Source: Antedon mediterranea
Taxonomy: Eukaryota; Echinodermata; Crinoidea; Comatulida; Antedonidae
Assembly (NCBI RefSeq): GCF_964355755.1
Contig: NC_092671.1
Coordinates: forward strand, 34,305,304-34,365,303
Direction of reading: 5' to 3'
Length of the DNA stretch: 60,000 nucleotides
Position 1 is the first letter of the stretch. Each line of letters opens with the position of its first letter. Position numbers and translations under genes: made by a program. Of this stretch, positions 45,745 through 56,930 are shown one piece after another. The notes below the pieces were generated by a model, which was not told where the DNA came from, searched no databases, and worked only from the letters and a program-made list of their open reading frames with translations.

Positions 45745-46228
45745 TATTTGACTAATAGTTCAAAGGTCAATAGTTGTAGAATCGGCCATTTTTTTTAAAA
45801 ACATTTCATTATAATAAATATGAATGTATAGTTTTTGAACAATTTGAGCCCTATTTCGTGTCTCTCCGATTATTGGTTACTGAGATACGATAAATAAAGG
45901 TCAAAGGTCAAAATGTCAGAAATAAAACTTGCATCCATTTTTTGAGAAAATGTGTCATTAAAGTGAATATAAAAACATATATTTAAAACATTTTGAGACC
46001 AAAATTAATTATCTGTGACTAGTGGTTCTCGAGATATAGGGTAATTATAAAAAATGGCCGCCATTTTTAATTATGCAAATTAAGGGCTTAGATGGCCGAA
46101 TTTCGCTTGGGATCCGCCATATTCGTAATCAGCGAGGTCGAAATATCCTAAATCAAGTGGATCCCAGCTTCTACCCAAAAATGCTTCTTGATTCGTTTTC
46201 TAGGCCGTTTTTTGAGAAATGGAACCTG
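45745..46228. repeat. AGGTCA-type repeat, right side, with perfect DR1
   Basis: Contains AGGTCAAAGGTCA at 45,898-45,910, repeated TTAAAACATTTTGAGACC-like phrases, and GAGATAC/GAGATATAG phrases. All are related to the arms of the element at 54,901-59,741. 46,080-46,228 is unrecognised flank ending in AACCTG, the foldback target duplication. Confidence 0.6.
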
Positions 46229-47017
46229 TACGGTGGCCTGTAAGTGTCACGGCAACTTTCAAAAAATATCACGACAATTTTTTCAAAAAAAGCCACGGCA
46301 ATTTGAAAAAAGCCACGGCAATTTGAAAAAAGCCACGGCAAATTAAAAATAAAACATCACGGCAAATTAAAAATAAAACATCGCGGCAATTTAACAAAAA
46401 TACCACGGCAACTTAAAAATGAAACACCACGGCAAATTAGTATTGAAACACCACGGCAATTAATAGTGAAACACCACGGCAAATTACAGAAATGCCACGG
46501 CGGAAGCGAGTTACCACGGCGGAAGTGAAACCTTTGGAATCTTCGATTTTTTCTGAGGTAAGTAATAGTTTGTGCATTGATGTAAATATTATATTAATTT
46601 ATTAAACTGCAGCAGTTTACGTGTTTATTGCACTCTTCTTGAACTTTCTAGGCCGGGCTAGACCATAGGCCTTATTACAAGGTAGGCCTATAGGCCCTAT
46701 AACATTCTACAATGTTTTAATATATTTACAGTAATCTGTTTTTTATATAACAAGTTGTTTTTACAGTAGACCTAGCTACTACTGTAGGCCTAAGGCCTAG
46801 GGCTAGTAGTAGGCATAGCTAGGCCTAGTGCAATAAACACGTAAATGCAGCAGTTAAATATAATAAATTAATATAATAATATTTACTTCAATGCACAAAT
46901 AATTACTTACCTCAGAAAAAATCGAAGATTCCAAAGGTTTCACTTCCGCCGTGGTAACTCACTTCCGCCGTGGCATTCTGTAATTTGCCGTGGTGTTTCA
47001 TTACTAATTTGCCGTGG

Positions 47018-47393
47018 TGTTGTAAAGATTTATGTCGTCCGTTGAGGGCGCATATTATAATATGCTTCGAATATCGGACGATGGTGTGCGCGCACCGGTT
47101 CGCAGTTAATGTCATATAAACATGCCTGAAGCGTTCCAATCACCATATTATTATGTAAATTATAGTGTTTTGTGATGAATGAACACACGCACACGCACAC
47201 GCACACGCACACACCCACATTGCCAAATAGCCACATTGACACCTTGTCAATTTGCAACCTCATCACCTATACTGTGGAGGATTACCTATTAAAAGTTACC
47301 TTGAGTTTTACACGCCGACTACTTTGTTTCATTCTGTCTGTCATTCTACCCACTTACTACCGAACCAGATAAAACAGTACATACATTTCTACA
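47018..47393 (+). repeat. BEL/Pao 5' LTR (376 bp)
   Basis: Starts TGTTGTAAAGATTTATG and ends ACATTTCTACA. It contains a CACACG microsatellite at 47,176-47,217. It is flanked on the left by CGTGG (47,013-47,017), repeated after the 3' LTR at 52,370-52,374. Confidence 0.93.
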
Positions 47394-47411
47394 TGGTCCC
47401 TCGAGCCGGAT
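47394..47411 (+). promoter_or_regulatory. BEL/Pao primer-binding site, tRNA-Tyr-like
   Basis: TGGTCCCTCGAGCCGGAT abuts the 5' LTR. Its complement matches the 3' end of metazoan tRNA-Tyr plus CCA, as I recall it, with one mismatch. Confidence 0.65.
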
Positions 47412-47415
47412 AAAA

Positions 47416-48858
47416 ATGGCGGAGGAATTGAAACAACTGAAAATCAACAGACGTAATGCTAAAGGAAATTTAACCAGACAAGGCAACGCACTGAGGAGGA
47501 TGCTTGCATTGGAGAACCCAGATTTGGAAGAGATTAAAAGGAAGGCAGATTTATTAGAGGACCTCTTCGCCGTAGTAGAACTAAAGCATAACGAATTGGT
47601 CGAACATGTGGAGGGCGAGGAAGACTACAACACAGAAGAGAAATGGATGCAGGATTTCCAGGACCAGTTCTTGATTGAAAAGGAACAGACAAGAAATAGT
47701 ATTAGATCTTTAGAAAAGAAACTAAATGAGACTGTTGTTTTAGTAAATGACAGTAATGTAAATAATAGTAATGTTATTAATGATTAAATTTCAAGTAATC
47801 AAAATGATATCCATGATGATAATGTTAGTGATGTTAATTTAAGTGATCCCGCTATTGATGTTGATAATGTGAACGATAATAATGTCATTAACCCTAATTT
47901 ATCCACAGCCAGTAGTAGTTCATTGGACACAAACGCCTTCAACTGGGAAGGCTTGTTGCGGGCAATTGCTCTACCCCGCAGCCAACCGAAAAAATTCAGA
48001 GGAGACCCGCTACGGTACCATGCATTCATTACAGCATACAAGAGCACCGTTTCTCAAGTCCCAGATGATGGTGTCAAGTTACAACATCTACTCTCATTAT
48101 GTGAGGGTGCTGCATATTCTTCGATACAGTATTGTGTCCTTAAACCAGCCGAAGAAGGCTACATAGCAGCCATTAAAAAGCTAAAAGAGAAGTTTGGGGA
48201 CCCCAACATAATAACCAAGGCCTGGACTGATAAAATACTGAAGCGAGAGATAGTTACCCTCGATACACTCGGAGATTTTGCAGATGACCTAGGAAACTGC
48301 TACGGAACCCTAGAAGCTTTGGGGAAACTCTCGGAACTGGATACCATGGAGGGATTATCCAAAGTTGTGCAGATTTTACCGACATTCCTCCGAAACAAGT
48401 GGAAAGACGTCAATTTCAAGTTGAAAGAGAACCATACCACCGCTACACTCAAGCATCTACTTGAATTTGTTCAGAAGGCTAGGGACAAAGAGGAAGATCC
48501 AGTATTTGGAAGGGTGCTAACCGCTAAGAAACCAGAAAAGGATAAACCTAACCAAAGGGATCACCAAAGAAATCACCGACCACCAAGAACTATGACCCTT
48601 ACAGATATGAAAGACAGCAAGAAACTACCTCGGATGTTCTGTCCTTACTGTAACGGAAACGAGCATTTCCTTGGGGGCTGCAAAAGCTTTAGAGAACTAA
48701 GCAAATCCCAGATGAATGATTGGATCACTAATAACAATCGCTGTAAACATTGCGCTAGAAAACATGTTACCACCGAATGTACTCTTCGGAAGGGTTGTAA
48801 GATGTGCTCTGAACTTCATCTTACAGTTTTGCACGACACCTCACCGGCATCTCAATAG
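47416..48858 (+). pseudogene. BEL/Pao gag, interrupted by one stop
   Basis: The frame starts at ATG 47,416 with a charged helical N-terminus. A TAA at 47,785-47,787 interrupts an Asn/Ser/Val-rich linker, and the same frame continues to TAG 48,856-48,858. The second part holds the BEL gag core (LPRSQPKKFRGDPLRYHAF, LSLCEGAAY, LKEKFGDPN) and two zinc-knuckle-like clusters: CPYCNGNEHFLGGC and CKHC...C...CKMC...H. Structural nucleocapsid role in intact relatives. Confidence 0.85.
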
Positions 48859-51800
48859 TCCACTCCTTCCAATCCAGCAGCGGCAACCAACCAACTCTAC
48901 AGTCTGTGTTAACAGTACAAGCCCAGAGACGTATTCCTGAAAATCGTCCCGGTAACATTATACAGTCCTCCCAGCCAAGTTGATACCTACGCTGTTTTAG
49001 ATGATGGGTCGATGAGAACCATGCTGCTCACTGATGGAATGAATAAACTACACATACAGGGCCATGAAGACAGCATTGTTCTGAAAACTGTGGAACACGG
49101 AACAACCACTGTTCCTGGACGGAGTGTAAACGTACAAATATCGGCAAGAGGTGAGACTCACAACAGATATAACCTTGACGATGCGTTTTCTTCGACCTTG
49201 TTAACACTGGGGACCTACTCGTACCCAACAAGAGAGATCAAAGAGAACTACAATTACCTGAAAGATGTCCCTTTACCAGAAATAACTGACGCACTTCCTT
49301 TAGTCATGATCGGAGCTGACAACGTACATTTGCTTACGCATAGAAGCCCGATGATACAGCTAGGCATTAACTCTCCAGCAGCAGTGCATACAGTGTTTGG
49401 ATGGACATTGCATGGCCCAGTTCCTATGCCTTTGACCAAGCCACCGGTCACTGTAACAACCTTCACCCTATGCGAGTCATCACAACTGAAGTCTGATGTT
49501 AGAAGGCTTTGGCAGGTGGAAGAACTTCCTCCTAGTAAGGCAGCAACTCGTTCTCGACTCGACCAAATGGCAGTGAACAATCTCGAACATTCCACACACC
49601 TGATTCAAGTAGATGGAGTGAACCGTTATGAGGTTCCTCTGTTGCGTGATAACAGCGGTACACGATTCCGAGCTGGTGTTGAGTCGGTGATTCCACACAT
49701 GAGGAGAACGGAGAGGTGCTACAACAAGAAGCCTGAAAGACGTGAGAAACACAACCAATTAATCCAGAAGCTAGTCGACGATAAACTAGTGAAGATTATT
49801 ACAGCCGAAGAAGCCGAGAAGTCTGAGGAATCTTGGTTCGTCCCTCACTATGTTATCGAACAGAAAGGTAAACATAGATTAGTGTTCAATTGCTCCCACG
49901 AATTCCAGGGTCTGAACTTGAATAAGCATCTGCTAGCCGGACCTAATTTGGGTTCATCTCTCATCGGAGTAATCCTGAGGTTTCGCCAAAATGAAGTAGC
50001 GATATCTGGCGACATTAAAGCCATATTCCACCAGGTACGACTAAAACCAGAAGACCAATCCCTGTTCCGCTTCATCTGGAGGGATTGTGATGAAACTAAA
50101 CAACCTACCATCTACCAATGGTTATCTCTGTTATTTGGATCTACCTGTAGCCCGTGCTGCGCTACTTATCCACTCCAGAAACTAGCTATAGAGCATGGTG
50201 AACAATATCCAGAAGTTAAAAAATCCGTCATGGAGGCCTTTTATGTAGACAACTGTTTGGATAGCACGAAATCTACAGAAGAAGCTGAAATCCTTGTGCA
50301 TGACATCAGGACTGTACTGAGCATGGCTGGCTTCAACGTCAGACAGTGGGCTAGCAATAAACCGGAGGTTTTGAAGGGATTGCCTGAAGAAGCACTCTCA
50401 TCCTGCACTATATTAGAGTTCCAACAAGACACTAATGAAGCAGAACCTATGTTGGGTATGCGCTGGGATACTGGATCTGACTCACTTACATACCGCCAGA
50501 ATCACGATCATCAAGATGTTGTAACAATGCGATATATTTACCGGACACTGGCAAGACAATACGACCCCATTGGCTTCTTGGTTCCATTCCTTATTAGGGG
50601 CAAGCTTATAGTCCAAGACTTGTGGAATATGGATAACATCGATTGGGACAGAGAAATAACTAACTCCGAGATTCGAGCCTCCTGGGTCCAATGGGAAGAC
50701 GAACTTAAGTACATCGATCAGGTCAACATCTCGAGACGATATCTCACACTTAAGGATGCCACTCACCAGTTACATGTCTTCTGCGATTCTTCCGAAAGAG
50801 CTTATGGTGCAGTCGGCTACATCCGCGGAGAGCGAGATGGGAAAGTGGAAACCGCATTCGTTATAGCCAAATCCAAGGTTGCTCCTAAGAAACAGTTAAG
50901 CATGCCAAGATTGGAACTCTGCGCCGCACTGGTTGGTGCGAGACTGATGGACTTCATGGAGCAAACTTTGAAGATTCCTATTAGTACGAAGCACCTGTGG
51001 AGCGATTCCACAACGGTACTGACGTGGCTCACTTCAGAAACCTGTAGATTCAAGGTCTTCGTCGGAACTCGAGTAACAGAAATAAACCACTTAACCAAAG
51101 ACATGACCTGGCACTATGTGCCCACAAAGCAGAATGTAGCAGATGATATCACAAGAGGTATGTCCTTAGAGGAAGTCGCAAGTGACCACAGGTGGAAATA
51201 TGGACCGTCCTTTCTAGCTCAGGCTACAGACCACTGGCCAGTGATGCCCAAACTCCAAGATCAACCTGGTGACACAGAAGTCAAGAAAAGTGTTTTCTGT
51301 GGGCTAGTCAATGTTGATGCTACAGATGAGATCAGCCACCTAAAGGACTTTGATGCACTCGGCCGGAAGTTTGATGGGGCGGCCCCTCAACAAATTGAGA
51401 ATGAAGCCTGGAGAGTGGTACAACGATGCTGTTTCACAGAAGACGTTACAGCACTGAAAACTGGAACCTGACTACCTACAGGTAGTAGACTGAAGCAATT
51501 AAGTCCAGAATGGGACAATGACGCTGGTCTTATAAGAGTAGGTGGACGATTGAGTGAAGCAAATGCTATACAAGAGCAATTGAAGCACCCAATCATTCTT
51601 GATCCAAAGCACTACATCACAAAACTCATAATCCGACATACCGACGCTAAGTTGCTACATCCTGGACCAGAACGTGTTCTAGCAGACCTGAGAAGGAGAT
51701 ACTGGATTCTCAGAGGCAGAGAAGCTGTTAATGGACAACCTACTTCCCCGAGGCCAATGGATAATAGGACGTATAACCAAAGTTGTCCCCGGAGAGGATG

Positions 51801-51894
51801 GTAGAGTGCGCTCGGCCGAAGTACTCGTTAAGGGCAAGACATATGTACGCCCTGTTGTAAAACTGATCAAACTCCCAGAGCTTCAGTAACCGTT
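48859..51894 (+). pseudogene. BEL/Pao pol: protease, RT, RNase H, integrase remnants
   Basis: In the same frame as gag. An in-frame TAA lies at 48,910-48,912. The protease follows with VLDDGSMRT; its second half runs to ~49,440. The long frame 49,012-51,471 holds the RT with ISGDIKAIFHQV (motif A Asp) and AFYVDNCLDS at 50,239-50,268, where the usual second catalytic Asp of motif C is Asn. RNase H shows HVFCDSSERAYGA, PRLELCAALVGARL and LWSDSTTVLTWL. A TGA at 51,469-51,471 follows. The integrase zinc region (HPIILDPKHYITKLIIRHTD, RRRYWI) then jumps directly to its C-terminal tail (LPRGQWIIGRITKV, frame ending TAA ~51,887). The integrase catalytic core is deleted, so the element cannot be autonomous. 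Confidence 0.85.
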
Positions 51895-51983
51895 CCAAGA
51901 GTTTATTTATTTATTTTTTTTTATTAGATACCTTGTATTTACATGTCTTTATATGATAGTTTACTTTAAATTTAGTGCCTAAA

Positions 51984-51995
51984 TTTAGGGGCGGC
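51984..51995 (+). promoter_or_regulatory. BEL/Pao polypurine tract
   Basis: TTTAGGGGCGGC lies directly before the 3' LTR at the expected second-strand priming position. Confidence 0.55.
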
Positions 51996-52369
51996 TGTTG
52001 TAAAGATTTATGTCGTCCGTTGAGGGCGCATATTATAATATGCTTCGAATATCGGACGATGGTGTGCGCGCACACCTTCGCAGTTAATGTCATATAAACA
52101 TGCCTGAAGCGTTCCAATCACCATATTATTATGTAAATTATAGTGTTTTGTGATGAATGAACACACGCACACGCACACGCACACGCACACCCACATTGCC
52201 AAATAGCCACATTGACACCTTGTCAATTTGCAACCTCATCACCTATACTGTGGAGGATTACCTATTAAAAGTTACCTTGAGTTTTACACGCCGACTACTT
52301 TGTTTCATTCTGTCTGTCATTCTATCCACTTACTACCGAACCAGATAAAACAGTACATACATTTCTACA
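51996..52369 (+). repeat. BEL/Pao 3' LTR (374 bp)
   Basis: Nearly identical to the 5' LTR: a CACCGGTT/CACACCTT difference, microsatellite length and a few substitutions. It is followed by the CGTGG target duplication at 52,370-52,374, then the remainder of the foldback right arm. Confidence 0.93.
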
Positions 52370-52604
52370 CGTGGTGTTTCAATACTAATTTGCCGTGGTG
52401 TTTCATTTTTAAGTTGCCGTGGTATTTTTGTTAAATTGCCGCGATGTTTTATTTTTAATTTGCTGTGATGTTTTATTTTTAATTTGCCGTGGCTTTTTTC
52501 AAATTGCTGTGGCATTTTTCAAATTGCCGTAGCTTTTTTTGAAAGTTGCCGTGATATTTTTTGAAAGTTGCCGTGACACTTATAGGCCACCGTAAACCTG
52601 TCTA

Positions 52605-52780
52605 TAGAATCGTACCGCACTCTTGTGTAATCGCTTCTTGTTGCTATACGCTTGGGTGCACACGGAACAAGAAAATTTAACTGATGAATTATTCATGTAT
52701 ATTTTGTGACGTTTCATGAGGGGGTCCCCAACTTATGTACGAAAAAAAAAATCGCGGCCCGGCGCGCGCCACACAACAAA
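52605..52780 (+). repeat. Repeated 5' flank of the P2X7-C gene
   Basis: Matches the reverse complement of 40,870-41,045. It holds a CCCCAACTTATGTACGAAAA step and a GC-rich GCGGCCCGGCGCGCGCC patch just before the putative gene start, so it may be promoter sequence shared by two gene copies or part of a mobile unit. Confidence 0.6.
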
Positions 52781-52835
52781 CACACTGAAAGCCTCCGTGT
52801 TGTTTATATACAGTAATATCAAAGACAACAGTATT

Positions 52836-54027
52836 ATGGAATCTGATTCCGAAGAAAACATTAGTTTGAATCTCGATTACAATTCTTCATCATTTGATGA
52901 TGATGATAATGATGAAGAAGAAGATATAGAAATATAAAATGACGATGGTGATGTAGGCCTAGCCTAGGCCTAGCGCACAAGCATGTTCGAGACTGAGTAC
53001 GAAGGAGGAGAGGTTGAAGACTTGGAGGACCACGAAGAGAACGCTAACGACGAAAGGGCCATGCTGTTGAATACAGAGTGGTACGTACAATATAGCTTAT
53101 AATGATGATGAATGAAGTAAAGTTGTAGTAATAATATAGGCTGCGCTAAACTAGGCCTATTTTTTTTTTTATTATACTGTATTATTAATATCATTAATTT
53201 AATTAATTAATATAATTTATAGGCCTCTATCTCGCTAAGGCTAGTACTAGTAGAGGCCTACACTTATCCCACTTAGTAGACCTAGCTAGGCCCTAGTAGT
53301 AGTACTACTAGGCCTAGGCTACACTGCAGAGTACTAGCTTTAGTCTAATAGGCCTAGGTTTATTTATTTGCTATTGATTCGCCTTTATCATTCATAATTG
53401 ATTCAATGTTGTAAAAAAATCTTCATACAGTAATTAATAAATAGTAATGGCAATGCTGCAACCCCTGTCACATCATATATAACTGTAAAAACAGTGTATC
53501 TGACATTCCTTGTCATTCAGGTGTATGTGTAAAAATTGTGTACCAATGCCAACAGCACGAGAGTCCATTTGCTGCCAGGAAATCGCAAAAACCAGAGAGA
53601 AAATGGAGAAAGTGGAGATGAATGAAGAGTGTTTAACACGCCATCCAGGATTCAGAGAAGTCTGTTTAAATGAGTGGTGCTACAAGTAGCATACCTTTCA
53701 TATAAACAGCAGTATGGCGCAATGGCTGCTTTACCCCACACTAATGAAGAGTAAGTTGAGCTGTTCTATGCATACGAATACTAGGTGCAATATGCTTTCA
53801 TTCCATTTTCTTGTATCTTGTTGAACATATTGTATTTTCACAGGTAATTTGTTATAACCTGTAATTTTTAACAATGCTTTCACAGGCAGTATAGACATGT
53901 TGCATACAGGAACCTGGTGAGATTCTGTTGGGGCTACCTTGGTAGGGAAAATAGAGTTGTTCTCCCGTCATGTGCAGTGAAGAAGAACCTTCCCAAACCC
54001 AGAAGAAGATGGCTACACAGGCTTTAA
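52836..54027 (+). CDS. P2X7 C-terminal-domain protein (P2X purinoceptor 7-like), split, one frameshift
   Basis: An acidic N-terminus (MESDSEENIS, then an Asp/Glu run) opens at 52,836 but meets TAA at 52,935-52,937. How it joins the next exon (..52,983-53,080, EGGEVEDLEDHEEN) is unresolved. 53,080|53,521 splices in phase 2 to make Trp, followed by CMCKNCVPMPT, CCQE and a TRHPGFREVCLNEW segment: the Cys-rich zinc-binding P2X7 C-terminal fold. Near 53,682 one base appears lost, after which VLQVAYLSY and AALPHTNEE follow in the shifted frame to donor 53,750. The last exon 53,886-54,027 gives YRHVAYRNLVRFCWGYLGR and VVLPSCAV, ending TAA 54,025-54,027. The domain is known from P2X7 receptor tails and from many invertebrate proteins without a channel, as here. 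The frameshift makes it a possible pseudogene. Confidence 0.75.
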
Positions 54028-54076
54028 ATTAGGCAATATTGCAGATATTTAATTTTTTTTCAAGTTGTTTATATGC

Positions 54077-54310
54077 TGTTTATATACGTTTTACACTACA
54101 TTACTGTATATGAAAGAAGTAAAAAAGTAACGGAAGACAATGCTATCCCTTGTTTATAATACGTTTTACAGAACATTACTGTATAATATGAAAGTAATAA
54201 AAAAGTAACAGAAGACAATGCTATCCCCTGTTTATACTGTATATATTTATAAATTAAAATGAAAAAAAAAGTAAAAAAGACAATGCTATCTCTTGTTTAT
54301 ATATGTGCTA
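54077..54310. repeat. Tandem repeat, 65-78-bp unit, ~3.3 copies
   Basis: TGTTTATA starts units at 54,077, 54,151, 54,229 and 54,294. Each contains AAGACAATGCTATC and an AAAAAGTAA run. It lies just downstream of the P2X7-C stop codon and may be its 3' UTR. Confidence 0.8.
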
Positions 54311-54627
54311 CAGTAAATTATGGAAGTAAATTGAAAAAAATTGTGGCTCTTGCTCTTGAGTCTTGCTCTACTTTGCAAACCATTAATCTGAAATTGCAAC
54401 ATCTTTATCTGGCCGAACGAAGGTTGAGCACACGGGTGGTGGTGGTGAACTTAATTCAGGAATTGAATCTGAAGAATTTTTCTTGCTACTACTGCACAAG
54501 TATAATGGTTCTGAAATAAGCACGTCAACATAAGCTGTGGTTACAAAATAAATGCAATTGTCAATAAATGAACAAAGTCATTAAACAAAATAGTATACAG
54601 CTTATCAATCAAATTTGTTTGGCTTAC
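54311..54627. other. Interval between convergent genes
   Basis: Contains an 86-codon ORF (54,259-54,519) that starts inside the tandem repeat; its later part (LALESCSTLQTINLKLQHLY) is not recognised. Nothing else is supported. Confidence 0.35.
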
Positions 54628-54900
54628 CAAATGTTGCATCTGTCAATAATCTTTTAAGTGTGTAGCCACCACTTTTTGCTCTTGGAAACACCAGCGAGAA
54701 CCGTTCATTTCCATCTCTATCTTTTGCTGCTGCCCTGCCAGAATGTTCATTGTAGTGTAATACAGCGAGTATTACCTAAGATACAAAATTGGATATTTGA
54801 TATTTTTATGTAAACTTTTAATATGCTACACCAATAGTAAGTGTAAGGATAAATGACAATTATAGTAGTAAGTACCTGCTTAACATGCCATTGTAGTCTA
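54628..54900 (-). CDS. Two exons of an unidentified minus-strand gene, cut by an insertion
   Basis: Exon 54,628-54,775 (148 nt) is fully open, bounded by TTAG| and |GTAAGC, and reads VILAVLHYNEHSGR, then FSLVFPRAKSGGYTLKRLL. Upstream on that strand, 54,876 to about 54,900 joins in frame across a 100-nt intron (donor GTACTT) and adds RLQWHVKQ. The exon is then truncated at 54,901 by the arm of the large inverted-repeat element. The W-H-x-x-Q-V-x-L-A-V-x-H-x-N-E pattern reminds me of a family recurrent in invertebrate genomes, perhaps transposon-related, but I cannot name it. Confidence 0.5.
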
Positions 54901-55785
54901 GTAGGAAGGAGGGGTTACCGTGCACCCCCATGATGTATTTTTTTAATGTACATTTTTGTATTCCTGAAGATATGTAATTAACATTTTTTGATGTTCCCAA
55001 GACGAAATATTGTCCCATGGGTTTTTTTTGGGGCCATTTTGGTGGCCATCTTGGATTTATCAAAATCATAAATATAGACGGTACTTGACAAAGACTGATC
55101 ATAGAGGTCTGATTTTGGTCTTAAATTGTTCAGAATATGCACATTTCTATGTACTATAATGAAAAGTTTTTGTTCAAAGTGGCCGTAAATACCACTTTTG
55201 ACCTTTGACCTTGTTTTTACATAAGGGTCATATCTTGGTAACCCCTGGTCATAAAGATTTTATTTTTGTCTTAAATTGTTCATAATATCCATATTTATAT
55301 TCGCTTTAATGGAACATATTTTTGAAATTTGACGGGAAATATCATTTTTGACCTTTGACATTATTGCATAACGATTTTCGCAATAATTTAGGTTATTTTT
55401 GTATTCGACCTATATCTTGACAACGAGTGATCATAGAGGTTTGATTTTGGTCTTATATTGTTCAGAATATGCACTTTCCTATGTACTATAATAAAACATT
55501 TTCATACAAAATGACCGGAAATACGACTTTTGACCTTTGACCTCGTTTTTACATAAGGGTCATATCTCGGTAACCAATGGTCATAACGATTTTATTTTTG
55601 TTTTAAATTGTTCGGAGTATCCATATTTATATTAGCTTTAATGAAACATATTTTTGAAATTTGATGGAAAATATCACTTTTGACCTTTGACATTATTTCC
55701 ACCCGAGGGTCATATCTCGGTAACCCCTGGTCATAAAGACTTTATTTTTGTCATAAATTGTTCAGAATATCTATATTTATATAAC

Positions 55786-56285
55786 ATTTAATGAAATACA
55801 ACTTTTGACCTTATTTTCACTTGAGGGCCATATCTCGGTAACAAATTTGTTTTGTCTAAGATTGTTCAAAACATACATATTTCTATCCACTCTAATGAAT
55901 ATTTATTTAAAACAATGATCATAAATGTTACTATCAATTGTCACATTTAACACCTTCCACAGAATTCTCATACAGTAAGATTTTTTCTGTTTTAAAGTAA
56001 AAATAAATTTAAAAGATGTAAATAAAATAACAACATGCTGAGAAAAAGGGAAAATTACAGACTTTATAAAAGACTTTTGAATATACATGCTATCCACTCT
56101 AATGATGATTTATCCTCAAAAACTGACAATAAATGTCATTTTTTACCTTTGACCCCTATTTAAATATAATTTACATATAATGCGAGAATTCTTAACAATT
56201 CTCAAATTAGAAAAAAGTATCTGATAAAAAATTTAAAAAAAGTGTCTGATAACACGTTTCATTACATAATTATTCATAATTAAAG
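55786..56285. other. Inner flank of the left arm
   Basis: Degenerate continuation of arm units (TATCTCGGTAACAAA, CTATCCACTCTAATGA, TTTACCTTTGACCCC). No gene. Confidence 0.5.
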
Positions 56286-56930
56286 GTGGCTACTTTTAGG
56301 TCTGCAAACAACTTTTATCCAATAGAATGTGTTTATTGTCCAATTGGAAGAGACAATAACAAAATTAATGTCAACATCTTCATAATCTTAATTTATTTTG
56401 GAAACAGTACTGATAGACGGCTACAAAAATACATTCTAATCAAATTCTATTCTTCATTAAATAATGGAAAATTTAGGGAAAGAAAAGGGGATAATTGTAT
56501 TTTACACGTGGATGGTATTCTTGACATAACACTCGATCTGAGGACAGGGACCTTCCACCCATATACACCAAACCAATACGCCATTATATGTACATGGTGA
56601 AAGTAATCATCGGCCATCAATTACGCAATATACCACTAGCAATAAATAAACGACTCTCAAACATCTCATCCGATGAAAATTCGTTTAATGCAGCAAACAA
56701 TAGTACCAAGAAGCACTTAGAAATAATGGATATGAACATGAGCTACACCTGAACAAGCAACCAAAAAGAAAATCCGAAACAGAAACATCATTTGGTTCAA
56801 TCCTCCGTACAGCAAGAATGTAAAGACCAATATCGGACCCAAATTTTTACATTTAGTGGATAAGTGTTTCTCACAAGGCCATAATCTCCGAAAGACTTTT
56901 AATGTTGGCATTGATTGCTGGTGGTATCTA
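56286..56930 (+). pseudogene. Decayed Penelope-like fragment related to PLE-1
   Basis: ILDITLDLRTGTFHPYT near 56,520-56,572 parallels the post-palm FLDVTL block of PLE-1. Further downstream, in shifted frames, are NISSDENSFNAAN, PKRKSE and NIGPKFLHLVDKCFSQG (56,640-56,900), matching PLE-1 segments in the same order. Multiple stops and shifts. No RT palm is left. Confidence 0.6.

Larger units (their letters stand above)
46229..52594. mobile_element. Foldback element with repeat-built arms (host of the BEL insertion)
   Basis: The left end TACGGTGGCCTGTAAGTGTC and the right end GACACTTATAGGCCACCGTA are inverted. The flanking AACCTG occurs at 46,223-46,228 and 52,595-52,600. Each arm is a ladder of CCACGGCAAATT-like units separated by AAAAAT spacers (about 15 per arm), then shared GAATCTTCGATTTTTTCTGA and GTAAGTAAT sequence. 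Arms extend about 400 bp around a TAGGCCTA-rich centre (46,640-46,825). Without the BEL insertion the element is about 1.0 kb. No transposase. Confidence 0.85.

Noticed and set aside
47172-47372. ORF starting with a His-Thr repeat
   Set aside because: Lies entirely in the BEL 5' LTR microsatellite; the same ORF reappears in the 3' LTR.
56286-56600. Possible intact 104-codon host ORF
   Set aside because: Its C-terminal part and downstream shifted frames align in order with PLE-1 protein segments, so it is transposon debris.
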